Assembly (NCBI RefSeq): GCF_005239225.2
Contig: NC_133300.1
Coordinates: 2,013,875-2,077,874 of the forward strand
Direction: 5' to 3'
Source of the DNA: Populus alba
Lineage: Eukaryota; Streptophyta; Magnoliopsida; Malpighiales; Salicaceae
DNA: 64,000 nucleotides
Position 1 is the stretch's first letter. Every line of letters begins with the position of its first letter. The notes beneath the pieces were generated by a model, which saw only the letters and a program-made list of their open reading frames with translations, was not told the DNA's origin and did no database searches. This document shows positions 43,703 to 55,760 of this stretch, one piece after another. Made by a program: the position numbers and the translations under genes.

Positions 43703-46460
43703 TATCTAGTTTTGTACCCGCGCTCTCCGCGGCCGAGCGATTATTTATATATAAAAAAATTAATAAATAGGTTTTACAATACATTTTTAATATAAAATAT
43801 TTTCCAATAATAAGTAGAAATGTCTATACATATAGTAGCAATTAGATCAATATTTCATAAAAAAATATTTAATCTCGTAATATAAATCATGCATTTAGTT
43901 GTGTTTAACAACTATATTTTCTAGAGTATTTTTTATATATATAAAACAACTGTATACACTAATAAAAGGTAAAAAAAATCATATTCAATATAGAATGAAG
44001 AAACTTAAAAAAAAAAAAAAAAAATGGGTCAAACTATATAAATACAATAACCTTGTGACAATAGACACATGATTGATATAATTTTATAGAAATAAAAGTA
44101 AAACAAGAAAGCATAAATACTAATTCAAAAAAAAAAATTATATGTTGAAGGATGAAATTAAAAAAAAAAAAACACAAGGATACTTGATTTCACAACATGT
44201 TCATGCACTAATTGTTTTTTTAGAATATATTTTTTGTTTAATCAAACAATTATCTATGCAAATAAAATGTAAAAAAAATCACAAATGAAAGCAAATTGAA
44301 TCAAATCATGAAACTCAATTATAAAACAACTCAATATTGAATAATTAATTTAAAAAAATAATTAAAAAAAATAAAAAAAAAATGGGTCAACCTTTGTTAA
44401 CTTGCTAACATTGTGACCATTGGCATATGATTGTGATAACTCCATAAAAAAAATGAAAGAAAAAAATACGAAGACCAACTCTCAGAAAAATTAAATGTTG
44501 AAGGATAAAATTAAAAAATATATATAAAAAATAACTTAAAAAAAATACGAGAGTCAACTCATATTAATATTTGAAACTTGTAATTGTGATCATGAGATCA
44601 AGATTACTCATGTATGAGTCAAACCCAAAAAAACAACAAAGCAAATTTCTCAATAAAAGAATGTCGAGGCAAGAAACTTTCAATAAAAAAATGAAAAAAA
44701 TATGAATCAACCAGGATTAACTCGCTAACCACGCAACCATGAAAACATGATCAAGATAACACTATTGAAAGGAAAGTGATAAAGAAAAGCACAAAGAACA
44801 ACTATATTAAAAAAGAGAGAGAGAGAGAGACGTTGAATGGTGAAATTAAAAAAAAAAAAAAAAAGAAGAAGAAGAAGAAGACCAAAGTCAGTTGTCGTTA
44901 ACCTTCAAAACTCATGATTATGATGTTGAGACTAACCACATAGAAGGCAAATCCAAAAAAAAAAACATAGAAAAATTCTCGGTATAAAAAAGTTAAGGCA
45001 TGAAACTTAGTAAAAAAAAGCAACAAAAAATATTTAAGTCAATCATGTGACCATGAACATGTGATTTAGATAATTTTACAGAAAGGAAAGCAAAAAAAAA
45101 AACACGAAAACTAATTTCATAAAAATTTAATATTGAAAAATAAATTTTTTTAAAAAATTAATTTCTATCATGAAGAAACCAAAATCAACCCATGCAAACC
45201 TTTAAAAGTCATGGCTCAATAATAATAATAAAAAAAAGCTAAGTGATGAAATCTTAAAAAAACCAATAAAAAGAGATTCAAAATAGAATAAACATAAGTA
45301 AAAAAGAATAGAGATTAAATTCAATACTAAAAAAATAGAAATCAAATAATGAAAAATAAAATTGAAATAACATGTAATTAGTTAAAGGATTTAAAAATAT
45401 CAAAAGAAGTAGTGCCAAATTTAATATAAAAATAAAATGATTAGAGACAAATAGCAATAAATACTATTTTATAAAATAAAAATAAAAATAAAAATAAAAA
45501 TAAAAGAAAAAATCAATAAAAAATAAAAATGATATGTAATATAAATGTTAACCGCACATATTAACCATTGGTTCCAAACAAAACCAGAAAATAAAAAAAC
45601 TGAACACCTGTAATCATCAGGTCCAGACATGCCTGAAAGACAAAAAGAACTACACATGCATTTGCAATACCATACCACAATCGAATCAATCTTACAAAAA
45701 ACATCATTGCTGAAAGAAGAAACAACACACATTCGCCTCATGTGTTCTCCATCGATTTGTTCAAGAAAAAAACAGACAAGAATTGCAGCATCACCACCTC
45801 CATCCTCTCTTAATAGCTTCTTCTTCTTCTCCAATATGCCTACCTTTTTTGTTCTCACATGTTCTATGCCTCCTCTCCCTCTTCTGAAGCATGACTACAA
45901 GTGAAGAAAACAACTCTAATCCTGCCAAAGAACAATGCTCTAATACCAAATTCGATATGGGACAAAAAAAGATTTAAAGTTAAAGAAGAGAGAAAAGAAA
46001 AGGAAGCCATTGAAAAAAAAAGAAAAAGCTAATCAAATACTAAAAAATTTATGTAGAACAAGCAATTAAGTTTATAATCCATTAAATAAAATACTCAATA
46101 ATAATTAAAACAAATGCAACAAATAATGTTTAATTAATAAATTTCAACTAAAAACTTAAATAAATTAAATTAAAATATAAACTAAAGTCAAATTTTTTAA
46201 TGATTTGAGCTACCCTTCATTATTTATGATCATATAAAAACATAAACAGTGTTTCAAATCTATATCCCCTCATTTTTTTTTGTCTTTGTTGGAAACAAAA
46301 GGAGGTGCGTATGTTTTTGTTAGGCAAAATAAAACATATTTCCTGCCCTAAAATAAAAAAAAAAAAAAAAAAAAAAAAAGAAGGTTGCACGTTCAGCCTT
46401 TTAACCTTTAAGAAGTGAAAAGAAATGGTAGAAGCAGACACCAGGATTATCCAAAATGCT
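43703..46460. repeat. 3' flank of the CNL unit, copy 2, with about 320-360-bp degenerate repeats
   Basis: Phrases such as GGGTCAACCTTTGTTAACTT and GTGACCATTGGCATATG recur in altered form near 44,025, 44,385, 44,705 and 45,035. The part from 45,030 on matches 34,180-35,810. At 43,706, three bases after the stop of F, CTAGTTTTGTACCCGCG starts a GC hairpin (CCGCG/CGCGG) reminiscent of a reversed Helitron end. There is a GAGA run near 44,815, and a poly-A near 46,350. No gene is recognised. Confidence 0.6.
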
Positions 46461-46612
46461 ATATTTTAACCTTAAAGTGATTTAAAAAGATATTTATATA
46501 AGAATCTCAATTATTTAAATTCATAACCAAACATCTGTTTTCTTATCCATATAAAAAGATAAAAATATAAAATAAATATTTTTTTAGAATAATTATAAGT
46601 AAAGTTCTATAT

Positions 46613-46650
<38 letters not shown>

Positions 46651-46756
46651 GGCATAATTGTCAAGTTTAAACGTTTTGGTTAAAAATAAAATTAAAAAAT
46701 AATAATGTAAAATCAAATTTAAATCTATATAAGAATCCAAAGTGACAGATCCCATC

Positions 46757-46850
46757 ATGGCTGTGGAGTTCATTGAGGTTCAAGCTCAATGATGGTCTTC
46801 TCGGAAAGTTGAAAGAAACACGCACAACATTTAACAGTGAAGTGTATTCA
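46757..46850 (+). pseudogene. relic CNL first exon (relic 3)
   Basis: ATGGCTGTGGAGTTCATTGA starts a short version of the exon seen at 57,253, with an internal deletion joining MAVEFIE to the LLGKLKETRTTFNSEV-like part. The flanks (46,463-46,740 and 46,850-47,240) match those at 57,253, so relics 3 and 5 are duplicates of one another. Confidence 0.75.
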
Positions 46851-47552
46851 CTTAAATTAATTTAAAATAATATTTTATTTATTTTAAAAACAATTAAAAT
46901 AACATGATTTTGATTTTATAAAAAAACTCTCATATAATTTAATTAAAATTAATAAATTATTATGTTGATTTGTTAAACCAAATCAATTTTAACTACACTT
47001 CTTTGACGAATTAAAGTAAGGCTCTTGACCTAAAACCTTAATCATGGATTATCAATTTGGCTTCAATAGTTAATTATTTATTTCTGTATTTTAAAAAAAA
47101 TTTTAAAAAAAATAATTTTTTTATTTTTTTTATTAATTTCAAATTAATATGTTTTTAGTATTTTCAATTTATTTTGATGTGCTAATATTAAAAATAATTT
47201 TTTAAAAAATAAAAAAAATATTATTAATATGCATTTTGACACGAAAAATTATTTAAAAAAATAACCATAACTATATTGCCAAACAAACTTGACATTGAGT
47301 ATTTTTTTTGAGCAAAAAAGAACTCTTACATGTGGTGATGCAATATTTCAACTGTCCTTCATTCATTTGGTCTTTTGCGCTTTGAAAATAAATGAAAGGT
47401 GAAGAAGTCTTCAAATATGTGTGACAAATTAAACCTACCCCCTCCGACTGCGAGCCCTAGCAAGTTGAATAATGGGCAGGCTTGCATGTGGAATGAATTT
47501 CCCAAAATCTTCATGTTCATACTCATAAAGAGAGAATAAGCTATAAATTAAC

Positions 47553-47592
<40 letters not shown>

Positions 47593-48430
47593 GGGAACTG
47601 ACATATCTCTCAATTTACACATAATTATCTACTAGATCCACAAACAAAAGAAGAGAAATAGGCCCTCTTTTTGATGATTGTAAAGGCAAAAACCTTAAGG
47701 CAAGGGTTGATTGTGTATTTCTCAGTAGATGATAGATACAATTTTTTTTTTTTCTAGAATTCAATTGAGAATTGGTTGATGGTTAGGGGATACTTAGAAT
47801 ATAACCCAAAAATTAATCTTGAAATTTAAAAGCATAATTAAATGGATTCATCAATTAATTACCAGCTTTGTTCTTGTCCTTGGGACAGCCTTCCAACATC
47901 AGGATGTTATGGATGTGTGTAATCGATTCATAAATTCCTATAAGTAGCATGCCTTTTAAATTTATTTTAATTTTAACAATATAGGAGAAATAATATCATG
48001 GATAATTTGGATCTTATAATTCAGGGCCTTCTCATATATTTTCTCAATCAAAACTTTAAATTCCTTACAAAACATATATTTTTTTTTAATCCAAAACATA
48101 CAATTTGAGTGGAATCTATAATCAAATATGAACGGAAAGATTTAGTCAAACATGGCACCATGAGGACCAAATGGAAAAGGTTGGGAACTCAATTTGCATC
48201 AATGGAGAGCCTAATTGAACAAAAAATGATAATTTAGGACCAAATTGAAGAAATATATTGAGTATTGGGGCAGACTTGCAAAATAATTAAATTTAGAACC
48301 TTAATTGAACTTTTAATGGGCCTTATTAATTTAATTAACAGCTTAAACCAAAATAAAATTAAGATTGAAAGTTAATTTGATCAAAATTAAAAGGATTAAT
48401 TAAATTAAATGATTTCATTAAAAATTTAAT
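46850..48430. other. noncoding spacer with AAT microsatellite
   Basis: 46,850-47,240 matches 57,480-57,830 (for example TAAGGCTCTTGACCTAAAAC). An (AAT)n microsatellite of about 13 units lies at 47,553-47,592. From 47,600 on I recognise nothing coding; the stretch 48,190-48,430 has retroelement-like phrases (GACCAAATTGAAGAAAT, CTTAATTGAACTTTTAATGG). Confidence 0.5.
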
Positions 48431-48566
48431 AAGTTTAATTTAGCCGAAATGCTACATTCGGTCCCCTATCCGAGCAACAGATCCATTCGGAGCCACAACA
48501 AAGATAGTCAGATGTTTGCTTTCCTTTATGTCATATTCGGAACTCTGCCTTGCCAACACTAGTCAA

Positions 48567-48692
48567 AAGGTGCTCGGAAATAAAAGAGTTTCTTTAGCGA
48601 GAGTATTGTGGAGGAATTTGTATAAAAAAGAAGAGATGTGGGAGAGGGAATCCGAGATCATGGAGAAATACCATTTTCTTGAGGACAAGTAA
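48567..48692 (+). pseudogene. gypsy chromodomain-like fragment
   Basis: The frame reads KVLGNKRVSLARVLWRNLYK then KEEMWERESEIMEKYHF before TAA, a second copy of the polyprotein end seen at 8690-8820. Only this C-terminal tip is present. Confidence 0.8.
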
Positions 48693-48881
48693 GAGTAGAA
48701 AGTTAATTATTTTAAAAAATATAGTTTTTTTAAATCAGATTTTAAAGATAAAGATAAATCATTTGGAATTCGTAAAAGAAAATGGTTGTTTTTTTTTTTG
48801 TTGGAAAAAAAGGTTTATTAGGAGAGGAGAAGTACCATTTATTCTCCGGAACAGGTAAAATTGAGGGTAAAAGTTTTTATT

Positions 48882-49060
48882 AGGAGAGGAGAATGTGAAA
48901 TCTAAGTATAAAACTTTACAAAAAAAAAAAAAGCATGTTAAACTGCAATGTCAAATGAGCCTTACTTGGCTAATCGTGTTTCCATGAGAAGCAAAAGACT
49001 CGATACAAATTAACATCTTTAGCATAGTTTGATAAAAGAATTCAGTATGTAACATAAGAT
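48882..49060 (+). mobile_element. gypsy polypurine tract and LTR start
   Basis: AGGAGAGGAGAA is followed by TGTGAAATCTAAGTATAAAA at 48,894, the counterpart of the tract and LTR start at 8858-8889. The LTR is cut short; its extent is unclear. Confidence 0.6.
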
Positions 49061-49177
49061 AGAAAAGTATTAGGTAAATAGTATATTTTCACTAACTGCT
49101 AATAAAAAACACATTTTTTTTAAAAACCGCTAATAAAAATATAATTGTATTAAACAAACATTACTTTTATCCTCAAA

Positions 49178-49350
49178 GGGCGTGACGTGGCGACAAAGAA
49201 CTTGAGATCTGTACAGCAGGTCTCGAGTTCGAGTCAGGGCATGCACTTCTTGTAAGAGTATGGGACAGCCGGAGTTTTATTCGCTCACCTGGACCCACAA
49301 AGTGCGCTTTCTGGGAATGGGGTTTACTCAAATTCAAAAAAAAAAAAAAA
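49178..49350 (+). mobile_element. tRNA-derived SINE
   Basis: The element starts GGGCGTGACGTGGCGACAAA, has an A-box-like TGGCGACAAAG at 49,188-49,198 and a B-box GTTCGAGTC at 49,227-49,235, about 39 bp apart as in a Pol III promoter, then an unrelated body and an A-tail of 15 bases at 49,336-49,350. It is about 173 bp long. It cannot fold as a tRNA. SINEs of this build are known in Salicaceae, but I cannot name the family from sequence alone. No clear target duplication is visible. Confidence 0.75.
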
Positions 49351-49751
49351 GTTTATATGGAACAACTGTTAATAATAATAGCGGTTGTTTATTAAACATA
49401 CCCATTTCAATTTTAAATAACCATTATTAATAGAAATAACAGTTATATTAAACAACCATTATTAATGTTAGTGTCTGTATTCAATCGATCGTTATTCATA
49501 AAAAAAAAAAATATAGAAAAATTAATTAAAATAAAAAAATAAAATAAAATTTAAATTGAAAAAAATCACTTAAAAAAAGAGAGACTATTTTTGCTTTAAA
49601 ATTGAAATAACCGCTATTGTCGTTTTAAAAATTAATTTTGATATAGTTTATTAAAATAATTAAATTTTTTAAAAATAAAAAAATTTATTTTAAATTTAAA
49701 TATTTTTAAAATAAAAAAATAAACAAGATTTAATTCAATAAAAGAGCCATG

Positions 49752-50106
49752 ATAATGGCGGGCAGTTCTACCAGCTGTACATGTCGAATCCTTCTTTGCT
49801 TGTGGCGGTTACTAAAGTAACATGAAACAATACTAAAGTAAAGGCTTAGATAGGAATAAGAAAAGCAGAGTGGAAAAAAAAAAAAAACACTAATTGAGAA
49901 TGATAGATATCTATAAATAAAAAAACATTTTTTTTTTATCCCATCCTTTTGAGACTCTCGTCCTTCCGCAAAGATCCACCATAGCTCTTGAGTTGAGTGG
50001 AGGTCAATTATCTGTGCTGTCATTGAGGTTTTTGGTCCCCAGGCTGTCCTCACCTGAGGTTCGAGGCTTTTTCAAAAGGCACAAGCTCAATCAATGGAAA
50101 AGTTGA
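49752..50106 (+). pseudogene. unit boundary and relic CNL first exon (relic 4)
   Basis: This repeats 13,139-13,893: GGCGGGCAGTTCTACCAGC-type start, then the relic exon from ATAGCTCTTGAG at 49,981 to TGA at 50,104-50,106. Like relic 1 it has ATA for ATG and the same early frameshift, so both decayed before duplication. It lies 1.9 kb upstream of the ATG of copy G. Confidence 0.75.
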
Positions 50107-50659
50107 AGTTCATCTTTAAATTATTCTCCTTTTTTATTTTTTCACAAGTATTTAACCGTTCAATTTGTAAGAACATCGGTCTTTTTTACAAGCCAGCAAT
50201 TACACTTTTTAAATTTGGTATTATAATAATAATTATTTATGTGATAATTTCATCCATGTTTTTTTAGCCTTCTACCAAATACCTTCTAATAGTAATGCCA
50301 AATGAAGTTTTTAAAAAAATATTTCTGAACTAATTTTATGTGTTTATATTTTAGCTGTAAACTTCATTTCCCACATGTTTCACTCTTTGACTATTGAGTT
50401 TTGTTCTTGGAAATTCTCATTAAAGTTAACTGTAGTTTCTATTTTTTTTTTTTTCATATCCTTGTAGTTTTAGCTATTTATATTTAATTTTAAAAATTTA
50501 TTTTTTTCACATTTTTAATTCCTTGATGTAGCGAGTATAGAGAGAAAAATGCTAGGAAAAAAGAACAAAAAAGTATTTTGGTGAGTCATATTTCAAGAAC
50601 ATAAATATTGATTTTAGTGTTAATAGATTTGCCTTTAAAAAGGATGATAAATCAATGTG

Positions 50660-51866
50660 ATTTTATTGATTTTAGTGTTATTTGTTCTATTTCAAAAAAA
50701 TCTGAGACAAATAACATGTTGTATGCTTGTGTGTGTGTGTGTGTTGTGTGTATAAACACGCAAGCCTAACCTCTTAGATTCAATAGAGGCTGATCATGTA
50801 GCAAATCAAGCATTTGAGGCTAGCCTTTCAAAGCATGGGTGCGCATGAGCTTCATTCACTTGGCCTTTAAATATTGCACATGAATCTTTACAGAGGAATA
50901 AAATATATATTTTGTTATTGTGAATTTTTATTTTGTTTATGTGAATTAATTATTCTTTTATTTTTCCTTACAAGCGCATAAAAATTATAAAGACATAATT
51001 TTTTTTTTACTGAAACTTTCTTTTCAAATCATGATGATTTTTTATTTTAAAAAAATGCTTCTAATAAAAAAAAAGACATGTTTTCTTCAAAATAAAAAAC
51101 AAATAAATAAGGAAAAGGGAGTTTTGACCAAAGAAACGTTTTTTCCCCTCATGGATTTAAATTATTAGAATTCTTGAGAATATTGGTTTTAATATCTTTA
51201 AGTGTTAATTGAAAAAAAGGTTTTATTAATAAAAAATATGTGTTTATTCAAAATAGGAAAAAAATATAAGAGATGAAGAATTTGAAAAAAAAAATTCTAT
51301 AAAATTTAAATCATCCAAACTCTTTCAAATATTTATTTTAATTGCCATATAATTAAATAAAAATTAACTATAAAAATGGTCTCGCTGTCTTTTCTATTTC
51401 CTTTATTATAATATTTATATGTATCTATGTTTTGCTTTTTTATTAGAAAAATCAACTTTTAATTTAAATTTAATCTTGAATTAACATTCATGTTTTTTTT
51501 TTTTACAGTTTATATATTTTTAAATTTATTGTATTAAACACATATATTATCTTTTTATTCTTCGATTAACAAATTTATTTATTTATTTTTGTTGAAATTT
51601 GTTAAGATAGTATAAAAACACAACAATAATACCTGTACCTGAATCGTGGAGCGCTGATACAATATAATATAATTAATATAATTTTCTTGTCTCTTCTTTT
51701 CCTATAAAGTCTACGTATTCCCATCATGCAATTCAGTGGCCTAATTATCACTCTCTCTCACATAATCACTTTCTCACCCTTTCTGCAAAAATCCACCAAG
51801 CCTCCTGCTTTCCACTACTCCTTCTCTCACATATTCCCACCCTCACCGTTTCTGCAAAAATCCACC
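50660..51866 (+). promoter_or_regulatory. upstream region of CNL copy G
   Basis: Shared with C and F. The W-box TTGACC lies at 51,124-51,129 (743 bp before the ATG), the TATA-like CTATAAAG at 51,702-51,709. An in-frame upstream ATG at 51,726 exists as in C. A TG repeat at about 50,727-50,750 replaces the left arm of the palindrome present in C and F. Confidence 0.5.
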
Positions 51867-52754
51867 ATGGCTCTGGAGTTGATCGGCGGATCAATTCTCT
51901 CTCCTGTCATTCAGGTTCTGGTCGACAGGTTGGCCTCTCGTGAGGTTCTGGGCTTCTTCAAAAGCCACAAACTCGATGGTGGTCTTCTGGAAAAGCTGAA
52001 TGAAACACTGAATACTGTCAACGGACTACTCGACGATGCGGAGGAGAAGCAGATTACAAATCGTGCTGTGAAGAACTGGCTCAATGATGTTAAACATGCT
52101 GTCTATGAAGCTGAGGACATATCGGAGGAGATTGATTATGAATATCTACGATCCAAGGACATTGATACCCCTCGACCTGGCAGCAGTTGGGTAAGCATAA
52201 GTTCTTGCACCTATAGACCTTGCTTCCTCATAAAATGTTTGTTTGTTTTTTTGTTTGTTTTTTTTTTTTTTTTTTAACTTTCATGTATGCTCTCTAGTCT
52301 GTAAACGAGGAAAAAATAATTTTAGGCATGGTTGTTGTCTTTCTGTGAGTTTTAATTAAAGACTATTCATTGTTATGCATGCAACTAATATCAATTGGCT
52401 TTAATTTGGTGTCTCTGGCGAAATTATGCTTGCAAATTCTCATTTATTAATTAGTTTTCTAGACATGGGCTTTGGATTTTTTAAATCTGAATTATTTATA
52501 TAAATTTTGTCAATTTTAATTAAATTATATTTTTTTTTATAAGAGCATAAATAAATTTTAATTGTTCTGAAAAAATAAGGGATATAAAATTGAATTGTCT
52601 TTCAATATTTTTTCATGATGAATAATTAGGACTTACGAGATTCAAAACCCATTATTATAAATATTAAATTTCTTAGTATTTATATATATAATAATCACCA
52701 AGAATTATGCCCTGATTTTTTGTTAGCATAATTAGACTCAGAAAAATATTTTTA

Positions 52755-53160
52755 TGTTGTGCATACTGGACCGAAAGCAAACAAAAATAAAATACAAACA
52801 AGCAGATTTACGTGGTTCCCCAAAACCGAGTATATCCACGGAGGTAGCAAATTATATATTATTGAAGGAATGATACAAAAACTCAACTCAACCCCAATAC
52901 AATCCCACAAAACCCAGTGTTTCACTCTTACGCTCAGTGTTTTCTCTCAAATCTGTATTTTTCACTCTCACACACGTTGCACTTCACGTACACTCACAGC
53001 ACACTCTTGCACTCTCTTTGTCTCCATTTATAGGAGAAGTGAAAGCTCTTGCAGCAACAGAACCAACTACTACAATAAATATTGTGGTTGCAAAAGAGAG
53101 GGGTGGTTGATGGTAGTTAAGAAAAATGTTGACAATTGCAAATGTTGACAATTTGCTACA
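52755..53160 (-). mobile_element. solo-LTR candidate in the intron of copy G
   Basis: This 406-bp block is absent from the introns of A, C and F. On the minus strand it starts TGTAGCAAATTGTCAACATT and ends ATGCACAACA, has a TATA-like TATAAATGGAG near 53,020, and a GTGGATATACTCGG phrase like those in Copia LTRs. Possible 5-bp flanks, TTTTA and ATTTA, match at four of five positions. The 129-codon frame at 52,759 is within it and probably meaningless. Confidence 0.55.
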
Positions 53161-53745
53161 ATTTATATATGAAAGCTTCATATCTTTGTTTTAAGTATTA
53201 AAAATAAATACTTTAATTTTAATATAATATAATAAGGGCTATGAAAATCACTAATGACATTTAATCACTATCTTTTTAAAACTTGAATTTTACTGCGTGC
53301 ATTAAGTTAGCATCAACAATTGTAAATTCTTGAAAAAGATCTGTAGAAAGAAAACTTATTAATTCTCTAGATGTAAAAATCTTAATGTTTATGTTTTGAT
53401 ATTAAAAAATTATAATGTTTTCCTGAATTCTATCTCATATATTTAGTCCACCATTGCAGGCAAGGAATCTGGTTCCATTTCTAAATCCAGCTAATAGAAG
53501 GATGAAGGAGATGGGAGCAGAGTTACAAAAGATCCTTGAGAAGCTTGAAACGTTTACTTAAACTAAAGGGTGATCTGCGCCACATAGAAGGTACTGGTGG
53601 ATGGAGACCATTGTCAGAGAAAACAACTCCACTGGTTAATGAACCTGATGTATATGGAAGGGACTCTGATAAGGAAGCCATAATGGAGTGCTTGTTGACA
53701 CAACACAAGACAGATGACTCAAATTTAGTTGTGGTTCCTATTGTG

Positions 53746-53767
53746 GGCATGGGAGGGGTTGGTAAAA
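53746..53767 (+). promoter_or_regulatory. P-loop segment resembling a miR482/2118 target (copy G)
   Basis: GGCATGGGAGGGGTTGGTAA encodes GMGGVGK. C and F differ at this site (GGCATGGCCGGAATTGG), which would weaken pairing. The site is predicted from the known behaviour of the microRNA family, not from an alignment. Confidence 0.3.
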
Positions 53768-55760
53768 CCACTCTTGCTCAGCTTATCTACAAAGACAGAA
53801 GGGTAGATGAGTGCTTCGAGCTCAAAGCCTGGGTCTGGGCTTCACAACAATTTGACGTCACCAGGATTATTAAGGATATTCTTGATAAGATCGACGCAAC
53901 TACTTGTCGCACCAAAGAACCAGATGAATCTCTAATGGAAGCAGTGAAAGGGAAAAAACTTCTTCTTGTTCTAGATGATGCGTGGAACATTGAGTACAAT
54001 GAATGGGATAAATTACTGCTGCCTTTGCGGTATGTGGAGCACGGAAGTAAGATTGTCGTGACAACACGGGATCAAGATGTAGCAAAAGTCACGCAAACTG
54101 TCATCACCCCTCACTGCTTGAAAGGAATACGCTATGAAGATTGCTGGAAGTTGTTTGCAAGGGATGCATTTAGTGGTGTAAATTCTGGAGCAGTCTCACA
54201 CTTGGAAGCATTTGGCAGAGAAATAGTGAGAAAGTGCAAAGGTTTACCGCTGGCAGCAAAAACTCTTGGTGGTCTTTTGCACTCCGTAGAAGATGTCACG
54301 CAATGGGAGAAGATATCCAATAGCAGTTTGTGGGTCCGTCGAATGAAAAACATCCCTCCAGCTCTAACATTGAGCTATTATTATCTCCCTTCACACCTCA
54401 AACGTTGTTTTGCTTATTGTGCAATATTTCCCAAGGGTTCTAAAATCAAGAAGCATAAATTAATCACTGAATGGATGGCACAAGGTTTTTTAGTCCAGCC
54501 CAGAGGCGTTGAGGAGATGGAAGATATAGGTGAAAATACTTTGATGATCTTGTCTCCAGGTCACTTTTCCAGCAATCAACTAATGATTCTATTTTCAGCA
54601 TGCATGACCTCATAAGTGATTTAGCTGAATACGCGTCAGGAGAATTTTGCTTTAAGCTTGATATTAAGGAATCGGGCTCTGGGTTGGAGGGTCAACATTT
54701 GCGCGCCTTGTTTCTTAGGGAAGTTGATAATGAGGCACTGAATGACATCTTGCCAAATCTTAAGAGCTTGCGAACGCTATCTTTATTTAATTCAAAACAT
54801 ATTTCTTCTCAGTTGCTCAATTCCATTGGCAACTTAAAACATTTGCGGTTCTTGGACCTTTCTCGTACCGCCATAGAAAGGTTACCTGATAGTGTGTGCA
54901 CCTTGTACTATTTGCAAAGTTTATTGTTACGAAAGTGTCGACATCTCATGGAGTTGCCATCCAACATCTCCAACTTGGTCAACTTACAACATCTTGATAT
55001 TGAAGGGACAAATTTGGAAGAGATGCCACCAAAAATGGAGAAACTCACAAAGCTTCGATATTTGGAATACTACATCGTGGGAAAAGATAGTGGGTCTAGC
55101 ATGAAAGTGTTGGGGAAGCTCTCTCATTTAAGGAAAAAGCTTTCTATTGGGAATCTCAGAGATGTTGCAAATGCTCAAGATGCTTTGGATGCCGATTTGA
55201 AGGGTAAGAAGAAGATTGAGGAGTTGGGGTTGAAGTGGGATGGCAATACGGATGACACACGGCACGAGAGAGAAGTACTTGAGAGATTGGAGCCTTCTGA
55301 AAATGTGAAACAGCTTTTCATTACTGGTTACGGGGGTACAACGTTCCCAGGCTGGCTCGGAAACTCTTCCTTCTCAAATATGGTAGTGTTGTTTCTTTAT
55401 GGATGCAAGAACTGCATCCTCTTGCCACCACTGGGGCAGCTGCCATCTCTAGAAGAGCTCCAAATTAAAGGACTTGATGAAGTTGTGGCTGTTGGTCCTG
55501 AGTTCTATGGAAGTGACTCTTCGATGGAGAATCCATTTAAATCCCTCAAAATATTAAAGTTCGAGGGGATGAAAAAATGGCAGGAATGGAAAACAGATGT
55601 AGCTTTCCCTCATCTTGCAAAGCTCTTCATAAGAGGTTGTCCTGAGTTAACACATGCCATGCCTCCTCGTCGTCGTCTCCTTCCTTCTTTATTGATTCTT
55701 TCTATTAAAGAATGCCCGCAGCTTGGGGACAGATATTGGAAACGTGTAAAAAAATTTTGA

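Larger units (their letters stand above)
51867..55760 (+). pseudogene. CNL copy G: CC-NB-ARC-short LRR, two frameshifts
   Basis: Exon 1 51,867-52,190 (108 codons), intron 52,191-53,459 enlarged by a solo-LTR-like insert, exon 2 from 53,460. An extra A at 53,548-53,550 gives TAA at 53,559-53,561 after 33 codons. The true frame carries GMGGVGKTTLAQLIY (canonical P-loop), LLLVLDDAW, GSKIVVTTR, GLPLAAKTLGG and CFAYCAIFPKG. A missing A at 54,533-54,536 shifts it back; MHDLISDLAEY begins the frame open to 55,760. Between these, a -1/+1 pair changes LWGLSNENI to LWVRRMKNI. The LRR is short: it ends CPQLGDRYWKRVKKF, where A and F continue for hundreds of residues. It also lacks the RTRYLSI block of A and F. 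It has the best-preserved NB-ARC motifs of the cluster, yet cannot be translated through. Confidence 0.9.

Noticed and set aside
43706..43740. Reversed Helitron 3' end just after the stop of F
   Set aside because: CTAG and a CCGCG/CGCGG hairpin are present, but the base after CTAG on the minus strand is A, not T, and no TC start was found; kept only as a remark.
49178..49260. Possible tRNA gene
   Set aside because: A and B boxes are present, but the acceptor and anticodon stems do not form and the sequence runs into a SINE body with an A-tail.
52759..53148. 129-codon plus-strand frame in the intron of G
   Set aside because: It lies wholly within the solo-LTR candidate, opposite to its orientation, and shows no domain.
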